A DNA stretch of 58,714 bases from Sulfuricella sp. Its GTDB lineage: Bacteria > Pseudomonadota > Gammaproteobacteria > Burkholderiales > Sulfuricellaceae. Both the position numbers and the translations under genes were made by a program. The stretch lies in the NCBI GenBank assembly GCA_018336195.1, contig JAGXQV010000164.1, positions 1-58,714 of the forward strand. The letters run 5' to 3'. Under the pieces are notes generated by a model that saw nothing but the letters and a program-made list of their open reading frames with translations, had not been told where the DNA came from and searched no databases. Of this stretch, positions 36,882 to 46,249 are shown piece by piece; within the stretch, counting starts at the first letter, position 1; every line of letters begins with the position of its first letter.

Positions 36882-37724
36882 ATGCGCCACATCCTGACTG
36901 CCTGGCTGCTGTTGGCAGCTTGCCTCCTGCCTGCGCGCGCGGGATACGCGCAGGACAACGTCTTGCACATCGGCGTGTTGCCCAACATCAGTGCGCGTTC
37001 CAACGCCGCACTCTACCAGCCGGTGCAGGCCTACCTGGAAAAAGCACTGGGCCAGCGGGTGACGGTTTTTTCCGCGCCGGATTTCAAATCCTTTTACGCG
37101 CGCACCATCAACGGCGAATACGATATCGTGGTCATCGCCCCGCACATGGCGCGACTCGCCCAGAGCGAGGGCGGCTTGATTCCGCTATTCGGCTATTCCC
37201 AGCAACTGCGCGCCCTGCTGATTGCCGAGAAAAACTCTCCCATCCACACCGCTGCCAACTTGCGCGGCAAGGCCATCGCCATCCCCGACCGGCTTGCCGT
37301 GATCCCGTTGATCGGCATCCGAATGCTGCGCCAGCAAGGCTTGCAGGTCGAGCAGGATTTTCGCCTGGTGTTTGCCGCGTCCCACAACAACGCCGCGCTG
37401 ACCGTGCTGCACGGCGACGCGCAAGCCGCCATCATCGGCCTCGTCACATTCACGCAGCTTTCCGACGAAGTGCGCAACAACCTGCGGGTCATCGAGACTT
37501 CCGAGCCGATTCCCAGCCTGTTCGTGATGGCCTCGCCCAAGCTCGCGGCGGCTCGGGTGGACGCCTTCAAAAAGGCCTACCTGGATTTCAGCGCCACCCC
37601 GGAAGGCCGGCAGTTCTTCGAAGGCAATGGGTTCGGCGGTCTTAAACCGGCTTCCGAAGCCGACCTGAAAAAAATGGATCCCTACGCCAAGGAACTGCAG
37701 GGGATGCTCAAGGCCGGCAAGTGA
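36882..37724 (+). CDS. PhnD-like periplasmic binding protein 1
   Basis: 280 aa. A signal peptide (residues 1-23, ending GYAQ) precedes the type II periplasmic binding fold of the phosphate/phosphite/phosphonate family: HIGVLPNISARSNAALYQPVQAYLEKALGQRV, PDFKSFYARTINGEYDIVVIAPHMARLAQ and LRGKAIAIPDRLAVIPL. No ABC transporter genes are nearby. Instead a second copy and a membrane c-di-GMP protein follow, so it probably acts as a ligand sensor for that protein rather than in uptake. Confidence 0.85.
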   Translation: MRHILTAWLLLAACLLPARAGYAQDNVLHIGVLPNISARSNAALYQPVQAYLEKALGQRVTVFSAPDFKSFYARTINGEYDIVVIAPHMARLAQSEGGLIPLFGYSQQLRALLIAEKNSPIHTAANLRGKAIAIPDRLAVIPLIGIRMLRQQGLQVEQDFRLVFAASHNNAALTVLHGDAQAAIIGLVTFTQLSDEVRNNLRVIETSEPIPSLFVMASPKLAAARVDAFKKAYLDFSATPEGRQFFEGNGFGGLKPASEADLKKMDPYAKELQGMLKAGK

Positions 37725-38590
37725 TGCAATCGGTCAACCCGCGACTCCGTTTGGCAAACCGCATCAAAGTTTGGCTGGCGGTCGTGACGCTGTGCGTTGC
37801 GGGCGTATCCAGCGCAGCCGATGCTCCGCTGCATTTCGGCGTTTTCCCCAATCTCAGCGCGCGCGCCCTGGTTCTGCTGTACCAGCCGATGCAGGCGTAT
37901 CTCGAAAAAGCCTTGGGGCGGCCCGTGCAAATCTATTCCGCACCGGATTTCAGGACCTTCCTGGAACGCACCTATAACCGCGAATACGATCTGGTGGTGA
38001 TGGCCCCGCATCTTGCCCGCCTGGCACAGAGCGAAGCAGGCTACCTGCCCTTGTTCAGTTATACCCAGGAGTTGCATGCCGTGGTGGTTGTCGCCAAGTC
38101 CTCCGCGATTCAGGGGGTGGAAGACTTGCGCGGGAAAACCGTGGTCCTGCCCGATCGCCTAGCGGTAATGCCGATGCTGGGGCTGCGTGTCCTGCGTAAC
38201 CACGGCTTGCAACCGGACGTCGATTTCAAGCCGCTCTATGTCGCATCCCACAGCAATTCGGCGCTTGCCGTGCAGCGCGGCGATGCCCAGGGGGCCATCA
38301 TCGGTTCGGCGCCTTACGCGCAATTTCCCGAAGAATTGCGTGACAGCCTGCGGGTGGTGGCGCGATCCGAAGCCATTCCCAACCAGTTTTTGCTGGCCAG
38401 CCCCAACCTGACGCCGCAGCGAATCGAGGCGCTCAGAAAAGCCCTGAGTGCCTTTGCAGTTGCCGAAGAAGGCCGCCGCTTTCTCGAAAACAGCGGGTTC
38501 GCGGGCCTCAAGCCGGCTTCCGACGCAGAATTGCACAAAATGGAACCCTACGCCCGCGACGTGCAAAATTTCCTGAAGAACGCCAAGTGA
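37724..38590 (+). CDS. PhnD-like periplasmic binding protein 2
   Basis: 288 aa, closely related to protein 1 (shared LSARAL.LLYQPMQAYLEKALG, PDFRTFLERTYNREYDLVVMAPHLARLAQSEAG and LRGKTVVLPDRLAVMPM), so the pair arose by tandem duplication. The signal peptide ends near SSAAD. Its ATG shares one base with the previous stop (a GTG three bases earlier is possible), and its own stop overlaps the next start by 4 bp. Translation of the three genes is probably coupled. Confidence 0.85.
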   Translation: MQSVNPRLRLANRIKVWLAVVTLCVAGVSSAADAPLHFGVFPNLSARALVLLYQPMQAYLEKALGRPVQIYSAPDFRTFLERTYNREYDLVVMAPHLARLAQSEAGYLPLFSYTQELHAVVVVAKSSAIQGVEDLRGKTVVLPDRLAVMPMLGLRVLRNHGLQPDVDFKPLYVASHSNSALAVQRGDAQGAIIGSAPYAQFPEELRDSLRVVARSEAIPNQFLLASPNLTPQRIEALRKALSAFAVAEEGRRFLENSGFAGLKPASDAELHKMEPYARDVQNFLKNAK

Positions 38591-41022
38591 AGCTGCCTTC
38601 GCCCCGCCGCTCGTTACGCCTCAAACTGGTGCTTGCCAGCGTGGTGGTGGAAATTCTCATGCTGTCGCTGCTGGTAGCCAACAGCGTGCGTCTCATGCAG
38701 ACCAGCCTGACCCGGCAGGCCCAGGCGAATATGGCGCAAATCGCCCCGCTGCTCAACGCCTCGCTGGCGGCGCCGCTGATCCAGCGCGATTACGAAACCC
38801 TCGGCGACATCCTCCGCGAGAGCCGCCACAAGGACGGCGTGGCGTACTTGGTGCTGTTCGACAACGACCACCGCATCGTCGCGGCGGAAGGCTGGGAAAC
38901 CGGCCAGCCGCTGCCCGCCATCGACACCTCGCTCAACGACGATGACGAGGACAGCCTCAATCGTTTCGACACCGAAATCCCCATCCGCCTTGCCGGGCAA
39001 ACTTACGGACACCTGCGCTTCGGCGTCTCGACGGAATTTTTCTCCCTTTCCCGGCGCCTCCTCCTAAAGCAGAGCATCCTCATCGTCCTGGCGGAAGTCG
39101 GCCTGTCGATCATTCTCCTGGCCCTGCTCGGCTACTGGCTGACCCGCCACCTGAAGATGCTGACCAAGGGCGCCGAAGAAGTGGCGAGCGGCGATTTCAA
39201 CATCACCCTGCCGGTGCATTCGGATGACGAAATCGGCAGGCTCACCACCGCCTTCAACTTCATGACCGCCAATATCCGCGCCGACATCCAAGCCCTGCGC
39301 GCCGGCGGCGAACTGCAACTGCGCTACCTGATGGCAGCCGAGCAGGAACACGCGCGCCTCGATTCGCTGCTTTCCGCGATGAATATCGGGATTCTCTTCG
39401 TCTCCCCGGAAAACCAGGTGGTTTATCTCAATCCGGCGTTCCTGCAAATCTGGCGGATTCGTGGCGAGACTGCCGGCTTGATCGGCAAACCGCTCGACGA
39501 CCCGATTTTCAGTGCCGCGCCGCAAATCCCCGACCCGGACGGACTAGCCGGACTGCTGAGCCTGGGGCGCGGCAATCCGGAAGGGCGCATCGAGATCGAA
39601 ACCGATACGGGGTGCATCATCACCCAGCAAAATTATCCGGTACGCGCCCATGACGGCCACCTGGTCGGTTATCTGGCCCTCTACGAAGACATCACCCAGG
39701 AACGCCACGCCGCCCGGCAACTCATCTATCTCGCCGAACGCGACTCGCTCACCGGCCTGTACAACCGCCACCGCTTCCAGGAAGAACTCGGACGCATGAT
39801 GGACGAAGCGCGCCGCCGCGAAGTTCAGGGCGCGCTGCTGTTTTTCGACCTCGACGAGTTCAAGTACATCAACGACACCTTCGGCCACAATGCCGGCGAC
39901 ACCATCCTGATGCGCGTCGCCGGGGACGTCGGCGCACTGGTGCGGCGCCACGAGACGTTCAGCCGCCTGGGCGGCGACGAATTCGCCATCCTCATGCCCA
40001 ACAGCAGCGAAAAGGAAGCCCAAGACCTTGCCGACCAAGTGGTGCGTGCCATCGCGCAAATTCCCTTCGCCTTCGAAGGCCAGCAACTGCGCCTCACCTC
40101 CAGCCTGGGCATCGCCTACTACCCGCAACACGCCGCCACTGCCGAAGAGCTCATCGCCCACGCCGACGCCGCCATGTACCAGGCCAAGGAAGCCGGCAAG
40201 AACGCCTGGCGGGTCTATCGCGAAGACCTCGACGCCTCGCGCGCCATGATCCAGCGTCTGTCATGGAACGAGCGCATCGACCATGCTCTGGAGAACCATC
40301 TGCTGGAACTGCATTTCCAGGGGATTTATCACGCCGGGGACTGCACCCTCTCGCACCTCGAAGCCCTGGTGCGCATGAAGGACAAGGACCAGCCCGGAAG
40401 ACTGCTGATGCCCGCCAGCTTCATCCCCATCGCCGAAAAAACCGGCAAGATCCTCGACATCGACCGCTGGGTGATTCGCACCGCCATCGCCCAACTGGCC
40501 GCCTCGCCGCAAGTGCCCTCGATTGCCGTCAACATCTCCGGGCGTTCCTTCGACGAACCCTCGCTACCCGACCACATCGCCGACCTGCTCCGCGAACACG
40601 GCGTCGCCCCCCAACGGCTGCTGGTGGAACTCACCGAAACCGCCGCCGTCTCCGACATGCAGGACGCCCAGCGCTTCATCGACGCCCTGCGCCACACCGG
40701 CTGCCGGGTGTGCCTCGACGATTTCGGCAGCGGCTTCGCCTCGTTCGCCTACCTCAAGCACATCCACGTCGACATCCTCAAGATCGACGGCATCTTCATC
40801 CGCGACCTGCCGCGCGACCGCGACAACCAACTGTTCGTCAAAGCCATCGTCGACGTGGCGCGCGGCATGGGCAAGATCACCGTCGCGGAATTCGTGGAAG
40901 ATCAGGAGATTCTCGACATGCTGAAAAGCTTCGGCGTCGACCAGGTGCAGGGCTATCACCTCGACAAGCCGTGCGCCGCTCACCCGGCGCTGTTCGGCAG
41001 CCACGCCGCCCGGCTTCCATAG
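38587..41022 (+). CDS. Membrane c-di-GMP turnover protein: sensor-HAMP-PAS-GGDEF-EAL
   Basis: 811 aa, GTG start overlapping the previous stop. Two membrane segments (about 13-31 and 161-183) flank a periplasmic sensor domain; then HAMP, a PAS-like domain (LSAMNIGILFVSPENQVVYLNPAF), GGDEF with an intact GGDEF signature (462-466) and EAL with EAL (592-594), the NISGRSF, DDFGSGFASF, KIDGIF and EFVED motifs complete. Both synthesis and hydrolysis of c-di-GMP are therefore possible. The two upstream binding proteins are likely its periplasmic input. Confidence 0.93.
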   Translation: MKLPSPRRSLRLKLVLASVVVEILMLSLLVANSVRLMQTSLTRQAQANMAQIAPLLNASLAAPLIQRDYETLGDILRESRHKDGVAYLVLFDNDHRIVAAEGWETGQPLPAIDTSLNDDDEDSLNRFDTEIPIRLAGQTYGHLRFGVSTEFFSLSRRLLLKQSILIVLAEVGLSIILLALLGYWLTRHLKMLTKGAEEVASGDFNITLPVHSDDEIGRLTTAFNFMTANIRADIQALRAGGELQLRYLMAAEQEHARLDSLLSAMNIGILFVSPENQVVYLNPAFLQIWRIRGETAGLIGKPLDDPIFSAAPQIPDPDGLAGLLSLGRGNPEGRIEIETDTGCIITQQNYPVRAHDGHLVGYLALYEDITQERHAARQLIYLAERDSLTGLYNRHRFQEELGRMMDEARRREVQGALLFFDLDEFKYINDTFGHNAGDTILMRVAGDVGALVRRHETFSRLGGDEFAILMPNSSEKEAQDLADQVVRAIAQIPFAFEGQQLRLTSSLGIAYYPQHAATAEELIAHADAAMYQAKEAGKNAWRVYREDLDASRAMIQRLSWNERIDHALENHLLELHFQGIYHAGDCTLSHLEALVRMKDKDQPGRLLMPASFIPIAEKTGKILDIDRWVIRTAIAQLAASPQVPSIAVNISGRSFDEPSLPDHIADLLREHGVAPQRLLVELTETAAVSDMQDAQRFIDALRHTGCRVCLDDFGSGFASFAYLKHIHVDILKIDGIFIRDLPRDRDNQLFVKAIVDVARGMGKITVAEFVEDQEILDMLKSFGVDQVQGYHLDKPCAAHPALFGSHAARLP

Positions 41023-41142
41023 GTTGGTGTTCGCATACCCGGACGGCACCATGGATAGGCGATGTACATTTTTTTGCGCGGGGACGTTGTGCGGCCCAGT
41101 AGGTTGGCGGTGAGCGCCAGCGAACCCCAACGCCCTCCCCGT

Positions 41143-41171
41143 CGGCCTGCCGCCAGGATGGCGGCGCTCCC
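41143..41171. repeat. 29-bp direct repeat, copy A (3' side of the TIR gene)
   Basis: It begins CGGCCTGCCGCCAGGATGG and is identical over 29 bp to copy B at 44689-44717. It contains the small dyad GCCGCC-AGGAT-GGCGGC and ends in GCGCTCCC, a REP-like head. It lies 8 bp from the stop codon of the TIR-WD40 gene. Just before it, 41099-41130 holds another short hairpin (TTGGCG-GTGA-GCGCCA). Confidence 0.85.
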
Positions 41172-41179
41172 GGCAACGC

Positions 41180-44100
41180 TCAACGCTCAAAAAACCCGTC
41201 GCGTACCCGCCACACGGCGTGCATATCGAGTTTCTCGCCGCTGAAGATAATCTGGCGGCTGGTCTTGTCCCGGCGTGCCTTGAGGTACTGCGTCACGTTC
41301 ATCCAGCGGATGTTTTCCTCGCGGCGCAGTTCGTCTTTCTGGCGGATCACCAGATACACGTCCACCGGCTGGTTGATCCAGTATTCGAGGTGGCGTTCGT
41401 CCTTCACGTCGAACACCTCGCTGCCGTCGCGTTGGCGTTCGCGCAGGTAGGAATTGCCGCTTTTGAGTTGCACGTAAATCTTCTTCCCGCTGGCCTCGCC
41501 GTTGTTGTCCTTGAATTCGATTTCGCCGTCGATGCCGTAATCGAACTGGGTCAGCTCGCGGTAAATCTGGTTGGCCTCGCCGCTAATCGCCATCATGTGG
41601 CCGGTGAGTATCTGCTCCAGCGCCTGATTGTCGAGTTCCCGGCTGGCGGTTTCTTCCATGGCGAGGATTTTCTGTGCGACCGGGTCACTTTTCAGGCGCT
41701 GTTCGATGAAGTCGATCAATGGCACTTTCGCGTCGCAACGCTGGCAATAAATGAAATCCTTGCCCGCCGCCAAGCGCAGCCGCACCGCTTCCTTATCGGC
41801 AATCGGTGTGCCACAGCTCGCGCAAATATAGCGCCGGTCGCGCGTGACGGCCCTGGTGTAGCGTTCCAGATGGCGATGCACATATTCGATGAAAATCACC
41901 TTCATCTCGTCCGCCACCGCCGTGTCGAAATACACGCCGATGGTGGCCGCGCCGTCGTCTTCCTTTTCCACCAGCAGGCCTAGCGTCTTTTCGGCGGGCG
42001 TGGCGAATTCCGCCGCGTTGCGCCACAGCTCGCGGTGGCCGAATTCCTGGCTGTACCACAGGCGCACCACCAGCGTCGTCCACACCGTCTGCCACTCGCC
42101 GCTGAAGGTGTAGGCGACGAATAGATCGGGGTTTTTCGGGGTGTCCTTGTCATGGCGGTATTGCGAGGGGAAAACCAGATGCCGCCCGTGCGGCGTATCC
42201 TCGGCGATGCACAAGGATTTTTCCAGGAAAAGCTGCACCAGCGCGCGCAACAGCAGCTCCTCGTCGCGCCGCGCCAGCCGCTCGACCCCACTGAAATCAA
42301 AATTCTCTCCGTAAACGTCGGCCTCCGCCACGCAGCCGATTTCGTCGCGGTGACGGCGCGCGGCGCGGATTACCGCTGCCGCATAACCGTTGAGCAGATC
42401 GGGGCGCAGCAGCACCAGGTCGCCGAATTGCAGGGGATGCACCAAGCCATGATTGGCGAGCAGGCTCACCGCCGTGCGCGCTTCCGCCTCGCTGAACGCC
42501 GCGTTGGGCAAGGCCTGCTCCAGCCGCTGCGCCAGTTCGGCAAAGCGCAGCAGGCGCACGTCCGCCGTATCGCGCAAGGCCAGCACCGCGTTTTTCAGCG
42601 TCGCCAGGCGTTGCGGTGTGCTCGTCCACGGCAGCCTGTCCCAGGGTATGTGCGCCGCGATGAGTTGTTTCAGCCGCGAAGGCTGGCCGCCGTTGAGGCC
42701 ATCGGAACAGTGCTCGCCGCTTTTGGCGCTGGTCTCCAGCCAATCGGCGAAACCGTGTGTGGCGCAGAACTGCTCGATTTTTGCGCGGCCCAGTTTTGCC
42801 CCCATGCCGTCGTTTTGCGAGAGGATCAACAAACGTTCGGCGAGCGGTTTCCCATCCGCGCCTTGCGTGGCGGCGTCGAGCGCCTTCAGCCAACTCCCCG
42901 CCTCGGCAAACAAATCGTCTTTTTGCGAATTCACCAGCAACAGCGCCAGCGCGGTTTGGTCGAGGAAAAGTTGATGAATGAGGCGGTAATCCTCCTGCCC
43001 CGCCAAGTCCCACAGCAACGCCTCGCGCTCGCTGTCCGCCGTTTCCGGGGCCGGCAATGCCAGCGGCCAGACGTTCATGCCGTGGGTGCGGTCCTTGATG
43101 ACGTATTGGTCGTCGATCAGGCGATGCGCCAGCGAAGTTTTGCCCACCGTGCCTTCGCCGAGCAACACCACTTTGGCGTTGACGTAGCGGCGCGGGGTGT
43201 CGGCGGGGCGGGCGGACGGGGTGCGGTGGATACGGTAGATGGAAATAAATCCGTAGGAAGTGCCGACCACCAGGCGCGACCCGTCGGGGCTGAAAACTGT
43301 CGAGACGGGGGATTCGTCAGTGGGAAGTTCGATAGTCTGTAAACAGGCGCCCGAATCCCAGTCCCACAGGCGAACGGTGTGGTCAGCATATCCCGCAGAA
43401 GCAAGCAAGGAGTCGTCGGGAGAAAGTGCAATGGCAAGCACCCTATCTTGGTGTCCTTCCAGCGTGCCCGTGCACTCCTGAGTCGCCAAATTCCACAGCC
43501 TGATGGTGCTGTCAAACGAGCCGGATAGGGCAAAGCGACCATCGCGAGTGATTTGCACGGAATGGATTTGACCTGAATGGGCTTGCCATCTGGCTAGGCA
43601 ATCCCCGCTTTCGATGTCCCATAGGCCGAGTGTGCCTTTGCGATGCCCGGAAACCGCGACTCGGCCTTCCCTATCCAGAGCAACGCTATTCACATATTCA
43701 TTCTCGAAGTTGCCACGCCATATTGGGGCAGCGGGATCCAGCGAGCGCAGTTCAACTGAAGAGTCACCAAAGAGTCCCAACAATACCCGTCGATTATCCG
43801 GCAGCACCTGGATGGAGTTTGGCCAACCATCCAGATTAAAAACGGCGAGTGTATTCCTTGCTTGGCTATCCCAACGGTGTAGTGATTTATCGTGGGAGGC
43901 GGACAGAAATGTGTTGCCATCGGGGGAAATTGCGACGGATTCGATTGAGCCTTCATGCCCCGAGAGCTTCGCCAAACACTCACCACTCGCCATGTCCCAC
44001 ACCCCGACGCTTGTGTCGTGCGAGCCGGACACCAACCACGTTCCATCCGGGCTGACTGCGATGCTGTTGACCATACTAGAATGTCCCTTGATGGTGCGTT

Positions 44101-44590
44101 CCAGCACCGCCAGAGGCTGGGGTTCGCCATTGATGGGCAAGGCCGACGCGGCGCGCGGCGGCGTTACGGAGGCTGGCAAAACCGTGTCGCTGCGGCAGGC
44201 GTTCACCACCGCATCCCACGCCGCCGGGCGCTCATCGCGGTAATCGACGGATTGGTATTTCGCCAGGCTGTCGGGCAGCTCACAGGCGTCGAGCAGCAGC
44301 GGGACGAAGCGCCGCCCGAGGTTGGCCGGGTCGCGGTGGATGGCGGTGCCGCGCTCCAACGCCACCCAGTGGGAGGCCAGCGCCGCCGGGGAGATACACA
44401 ACAGCAGCACACGCGATTGTTCCAGACCTTCCTCGACTTTCAGGGAGATGATGTCGCCGGGCCGGACGATCCATTCGTCGAACCACACCTTCAGCCCGGC
44501 GTCTTTCAGGCGCTCGGCCAGACGCCGCACGCGCGGTTTGTCGGCATGGTGGTGGCTGAGGAAGACGTCGTATTCAAAATGACCGGTCAT
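41180..44590 (-). CDS. NLR-like multidomain protein: TIR-WD40-ROC GTPase-winged helix-zinc ribbon-DUF4365
   Basis: 1136 aa from the ATG at 44590, chosen because AGGG lies 9 bases upstream; an ATG at 44635 would add 15 residues and has its purine run right against the start. Positions below count from the longer start. TIR: 20-150, with YDVFLSHHHADK, VWFDEWIVRPGD and SHWVALERG, whose glutamate is the likely NADase residue. WD40: about 180-470, seven blades. ROC/Ras-like GTPase: P-loop GEGTVGKT (493-500), WDLAGQE (542-548), SQND and SAK. A winged-helix/COR-like part, then CxxC...CxxC (938/941, 964/967). C-terminal DUF4365: D1036-G-E...Q1056-L-K1058. Isolated gene, own promoter; most likely an antiphage immune receptor. 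Confidence 0.88.
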   Translation of the reverse strand: MTGHFEYDVFLSHHHADKPRVRRLAERLKDAGLKVWFDEWIVRPGDIISLKVEEGLEQSRVLLLCISPAALASHWVALERGTAIHRDPANLGRRFVPLLLDACELPDSLAKYQSVDYRDERPAAWDAVVNACRSDTVLPASVTPPRAASALPINGEPQPLAVLERTIKGHSSMVNSIAVSPDGTWLVSGSHDTSVGVWDMASGECLAKLSGHEGSIESVAISPDGNTFLSASHDKSLHRWDSQARNTLAVFNLDGWPNSIQVLPDNRRVLLGLFGDSSVELRSLDPAAPIWRGNFENEYVNSVALDREGRVAVSGHRKGTLGLWDIESGDCLARWQAHSGQIHSVQITRDGRFALSGSFDSTIRLWNLATQECTGTLEGHQDRVLAIALSPDDSLLASAGYADHTVRLWDWDSGACLQTIELPTDESPVSTVFSPDGSRLVVGTSYGFISIYRIHRTPSARPADTPRRYVNAKVVLLGEGTVGKTSLAHRLIDDQYVIKDRTHGMNVWPLALPAPETADSEREALLWDLAGQEDYRLIHQLFLDQTALALLLVNSQKDDLFAEAGSWLKALDAATQGADGKPLAERLLILSQNDGMGAKLGRAKIEQFCATHGFADWLETSAKSGEHCSDGLNGGQPSRLKQLIAAHIPWDRLPWTSTPQRLATLKNAVLALRDTADVRLLRFAELAQRLEQALPNAAFSEAEARTAVSLLANHGLVHPLQFGDLVLLRPDLLNGYAAAVIRAARRHRDEIGCVAEADVYGENFDFSGVERLARRDEELLLRALVQLFLEKSLCIAEDTPHGRHLVFPSQYRHDKDTPKNPDLFVAYTFSGEWQTVWTTLVVRLWYSQEFGHRELWRNAAEFATPAEKTLGLLVEKEDDGAATIGVYFDTAVADEMKVIFIEYVHRHLERYTRAVTRDRRYICASCGTPIADKEAVRLRLAAGKDFIYCQRCDAKVPLIDFIEQRLKSDPVAQKILAMEETASRELDNQALEQILTGHMMAISGEANQIYRELTQFDYGIDGEIEFKDNNGEASGKKIYVQLKSGNSYLRERQRDGSEVFDVKDERHLEYWINQPVDVYLVIRQKDELRREENIRWMNVTQYLKARRDKTSRQIIFSGEKLDMHAVWRVRDGFFER

Positions 44591-44670
44591 GTGGGGATAC
44601 CCTGAAGAACATCCGCGTTGCGTGGTTTTTGCCATCCTACCGGAATATCGCAGGGTGGGGTTTCCCCATC

Positions 44671-44717
44671 GGAGCGCCGGCGTCCCGCCGGCCTGCCGCC
44701 AGGATGGCGGCGCTCCC
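44671..44717. repeat. REP-like unit with direct repeat copy B (5' side of the TIR gene)
   Basis: GGAGCGCCGGCGTCCCGCCGG (44671-44691) overlaps the 29-bp repeat at 44689-44717. The unit is rich in nested dyads typical of REP elements. It lies about 100 bp upstream of the TIR gene start. No coding sequence is evident from here to 44863 (146 bp). Confidence 0.8.
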
Positions 44718-44863
44718 AGTTGGCGGCGCCCACCATGATGTCAGCGCACGCTTACACCGCAATGCAGGCGGGGCAACAACATACCTGAATAACGGCTCTG
44801 GATGCGGGTTTGCGGGCTAGCGAATTTTAGGAAAATCGAGTTAGCGCAAATTTACCATGCCGC

Positions 44864-46183
44864 TCACCCGGCGCTGGGTGAACTCGCCGGCTGAATGTGC
44901 TTCTTGAGGAATTGCGCGAGGTAGGAGCTGTTGAAAAAATGTTCCGAGACCACGGCGCGGAGCATCTGTTCGACTTGGGCGTCGGATGCGCTGCTGACCT
45001 CCCGGTAAAGCTCGGCGGCGATTCCGGTAAACGCTTCAATCAACACCGGGTCGAAATGGCTGCCGCGGCTCTCAAGCAGGATGCCCATCGCCTTGTCGAA
45101 GCTGAATGGCTCCTTGTAGGGGCGTTTCGAGGTAAGGGCGTCGAATACGTCGACGATGGCGAAAATCCGCGCATTGAGGGGGATTTCCTCGCCTTTCAGG
45201 CCGCGCATGTAGCCGCTGCCGTCGAATTTTTCATGATGGCATTCCACCACGTCGCGCGCCGTGTCCAGTGCCGCCGACTTGCCGATGATGTCCACCCCAA
45301 GCAGGACATGGGTGCGCATCGCGGCGAATTCCTCGTCGTTGAGCTTGCCGGGTTTGAGCAGCACGTTGTCGCTGATGCCGATCTTGCCCACGTCGTGGAG
45401 GAACGCCCCCGCCGTGAGGCTGCGGATTTGCGCGCTATCCAGTCCGACCGCCTCGGCCAGGCGAATGGCGTAGATGGTCACCCGGAAATTGTGGGCGCTG
45501 GTATCCGAGTCGCGCTTGGCGACGGCGCCGCCCAGCACTTCCATCAATTCGATGTTGCTGCGCAGCAGGCTGGAGGCGAAGCGCACCAGTTCGCGGTGGA
45601 GAAAAAGCATGACCGGATAGAACGTCAGGGTGGTAATCAAGGCTACGCTGACGATCAGCAGCAGGGCGCGCGCCACGCCACTCTTGATGTGTTGCACCAT
45701 CTCGGCGTCGACCTGATAGACGCCTTCGAAATAGCCGGCGATGGCGCCGCTCTTGTCGCGTAGCGGCAGCAGCAGTTGCATGAACACGTTCTCGCCGATC
45801 AGCAGCTTGCGATAATAAGGCGACTCGGCAAGCGGAAAGGAATGGGGAAATTTCTTCAGTTCATCTTCCACGGCATCCACGCCGGGATCCATTTCCTCAA
45901 GGATTTTCTGCTTGTCGCGGTTATACAGTTCCACTATCGCGAAATGGCTGTGGAGAAACTCAGTCGCCTTCTGGCGCAGTTCGCTCAGATCGGCATTGGT
46001 CTGGTTGAGGCGATGGAGATTCTCGCCGGTAAACGACTCCGATTCTTTCACCGCCAGCCTCATCACGTTGTCGTCGGCGTCTTCCATTTCCAGGTAGAAA
46101 TCGATCCCGCCAAGCACCAGGGACAGCAAAATCCAGCTAATGAACAGGCGTTTGATGGCTATCCTGCGGATATTCAAAATCAT
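44864..46183 (-). CDS. Membrane-anchored HD-GYP-type c-di-GMP phosphodiesterase
   Basis: 439 aa from the ATG at 46183 (AGGA 8 bases upstream; an ATG at 46213 is less likely). Two membrane helices (about 11-28 and 171-196) flank a periplasmic sensor (KESESFTGENLHRLNQ...FEGVYQVDAEM). The cytoplasmic output is an HD domain: HDVGKIGI (H263/D264), then HHEKFDGSGYMRGL (316-329). The GYP proline is replaced by methionine, a tolerated variant in active enzymes. Its sensor half is paralogous to the next gene's. It lies 66 bp downstream of that gene, likely one operon. Confidence 0.88.
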   Translation of the reverse strand: MILNIRRIAIKRLFISWILLSLVLGGIDFYLEMEDADDNVMRLAVKESESFTGENLHRLNQTNADLSELRQKATEFLHSHFAIVELYNRDKQKILEEMDPGVDAVEDELKKFPHSFPLAESPYYRKLLIGENVFMQLLLPLRDKSGAIAGYFEGVYQVDAEMVQHIKSGVARALLLIVSVALITTLTFYPVMLFLHRELVRFASSLLRSNIELMEVLGGAVAKRDSDTSAHNFRVTIYAIRLAEAVGLDSAQIRSLTAGAFLHDVGKIGISDNVLLKPGKLNDEEFAAMRTHVLLGVDIIGKSAALDTARDVVECHHEKFDGSGYMRGLKGEEIPLNARIFAIVDVFDALTSKRPYKEPFSFDKAMGILLESRGSHFDPVLIEAFTGIAAELYREVSSASDAQVEQMLRAVVSEHFFNSSYLAQFLKKHIQPASSPSAG

Positions 46184-46249
46184 TTCAATTTCCTGCCTAG
46201 TTGAGCAACGCAATTATTGAATGAGTCGGCTTGAACTCGCCAAGCCAAT

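Noticed and set aside
38587..41022. GGDEF or EAL half being degenerate
   Set aside because: GGDEF, EAL and the downstream DDFG, KID and VED-type motifs are all intact.
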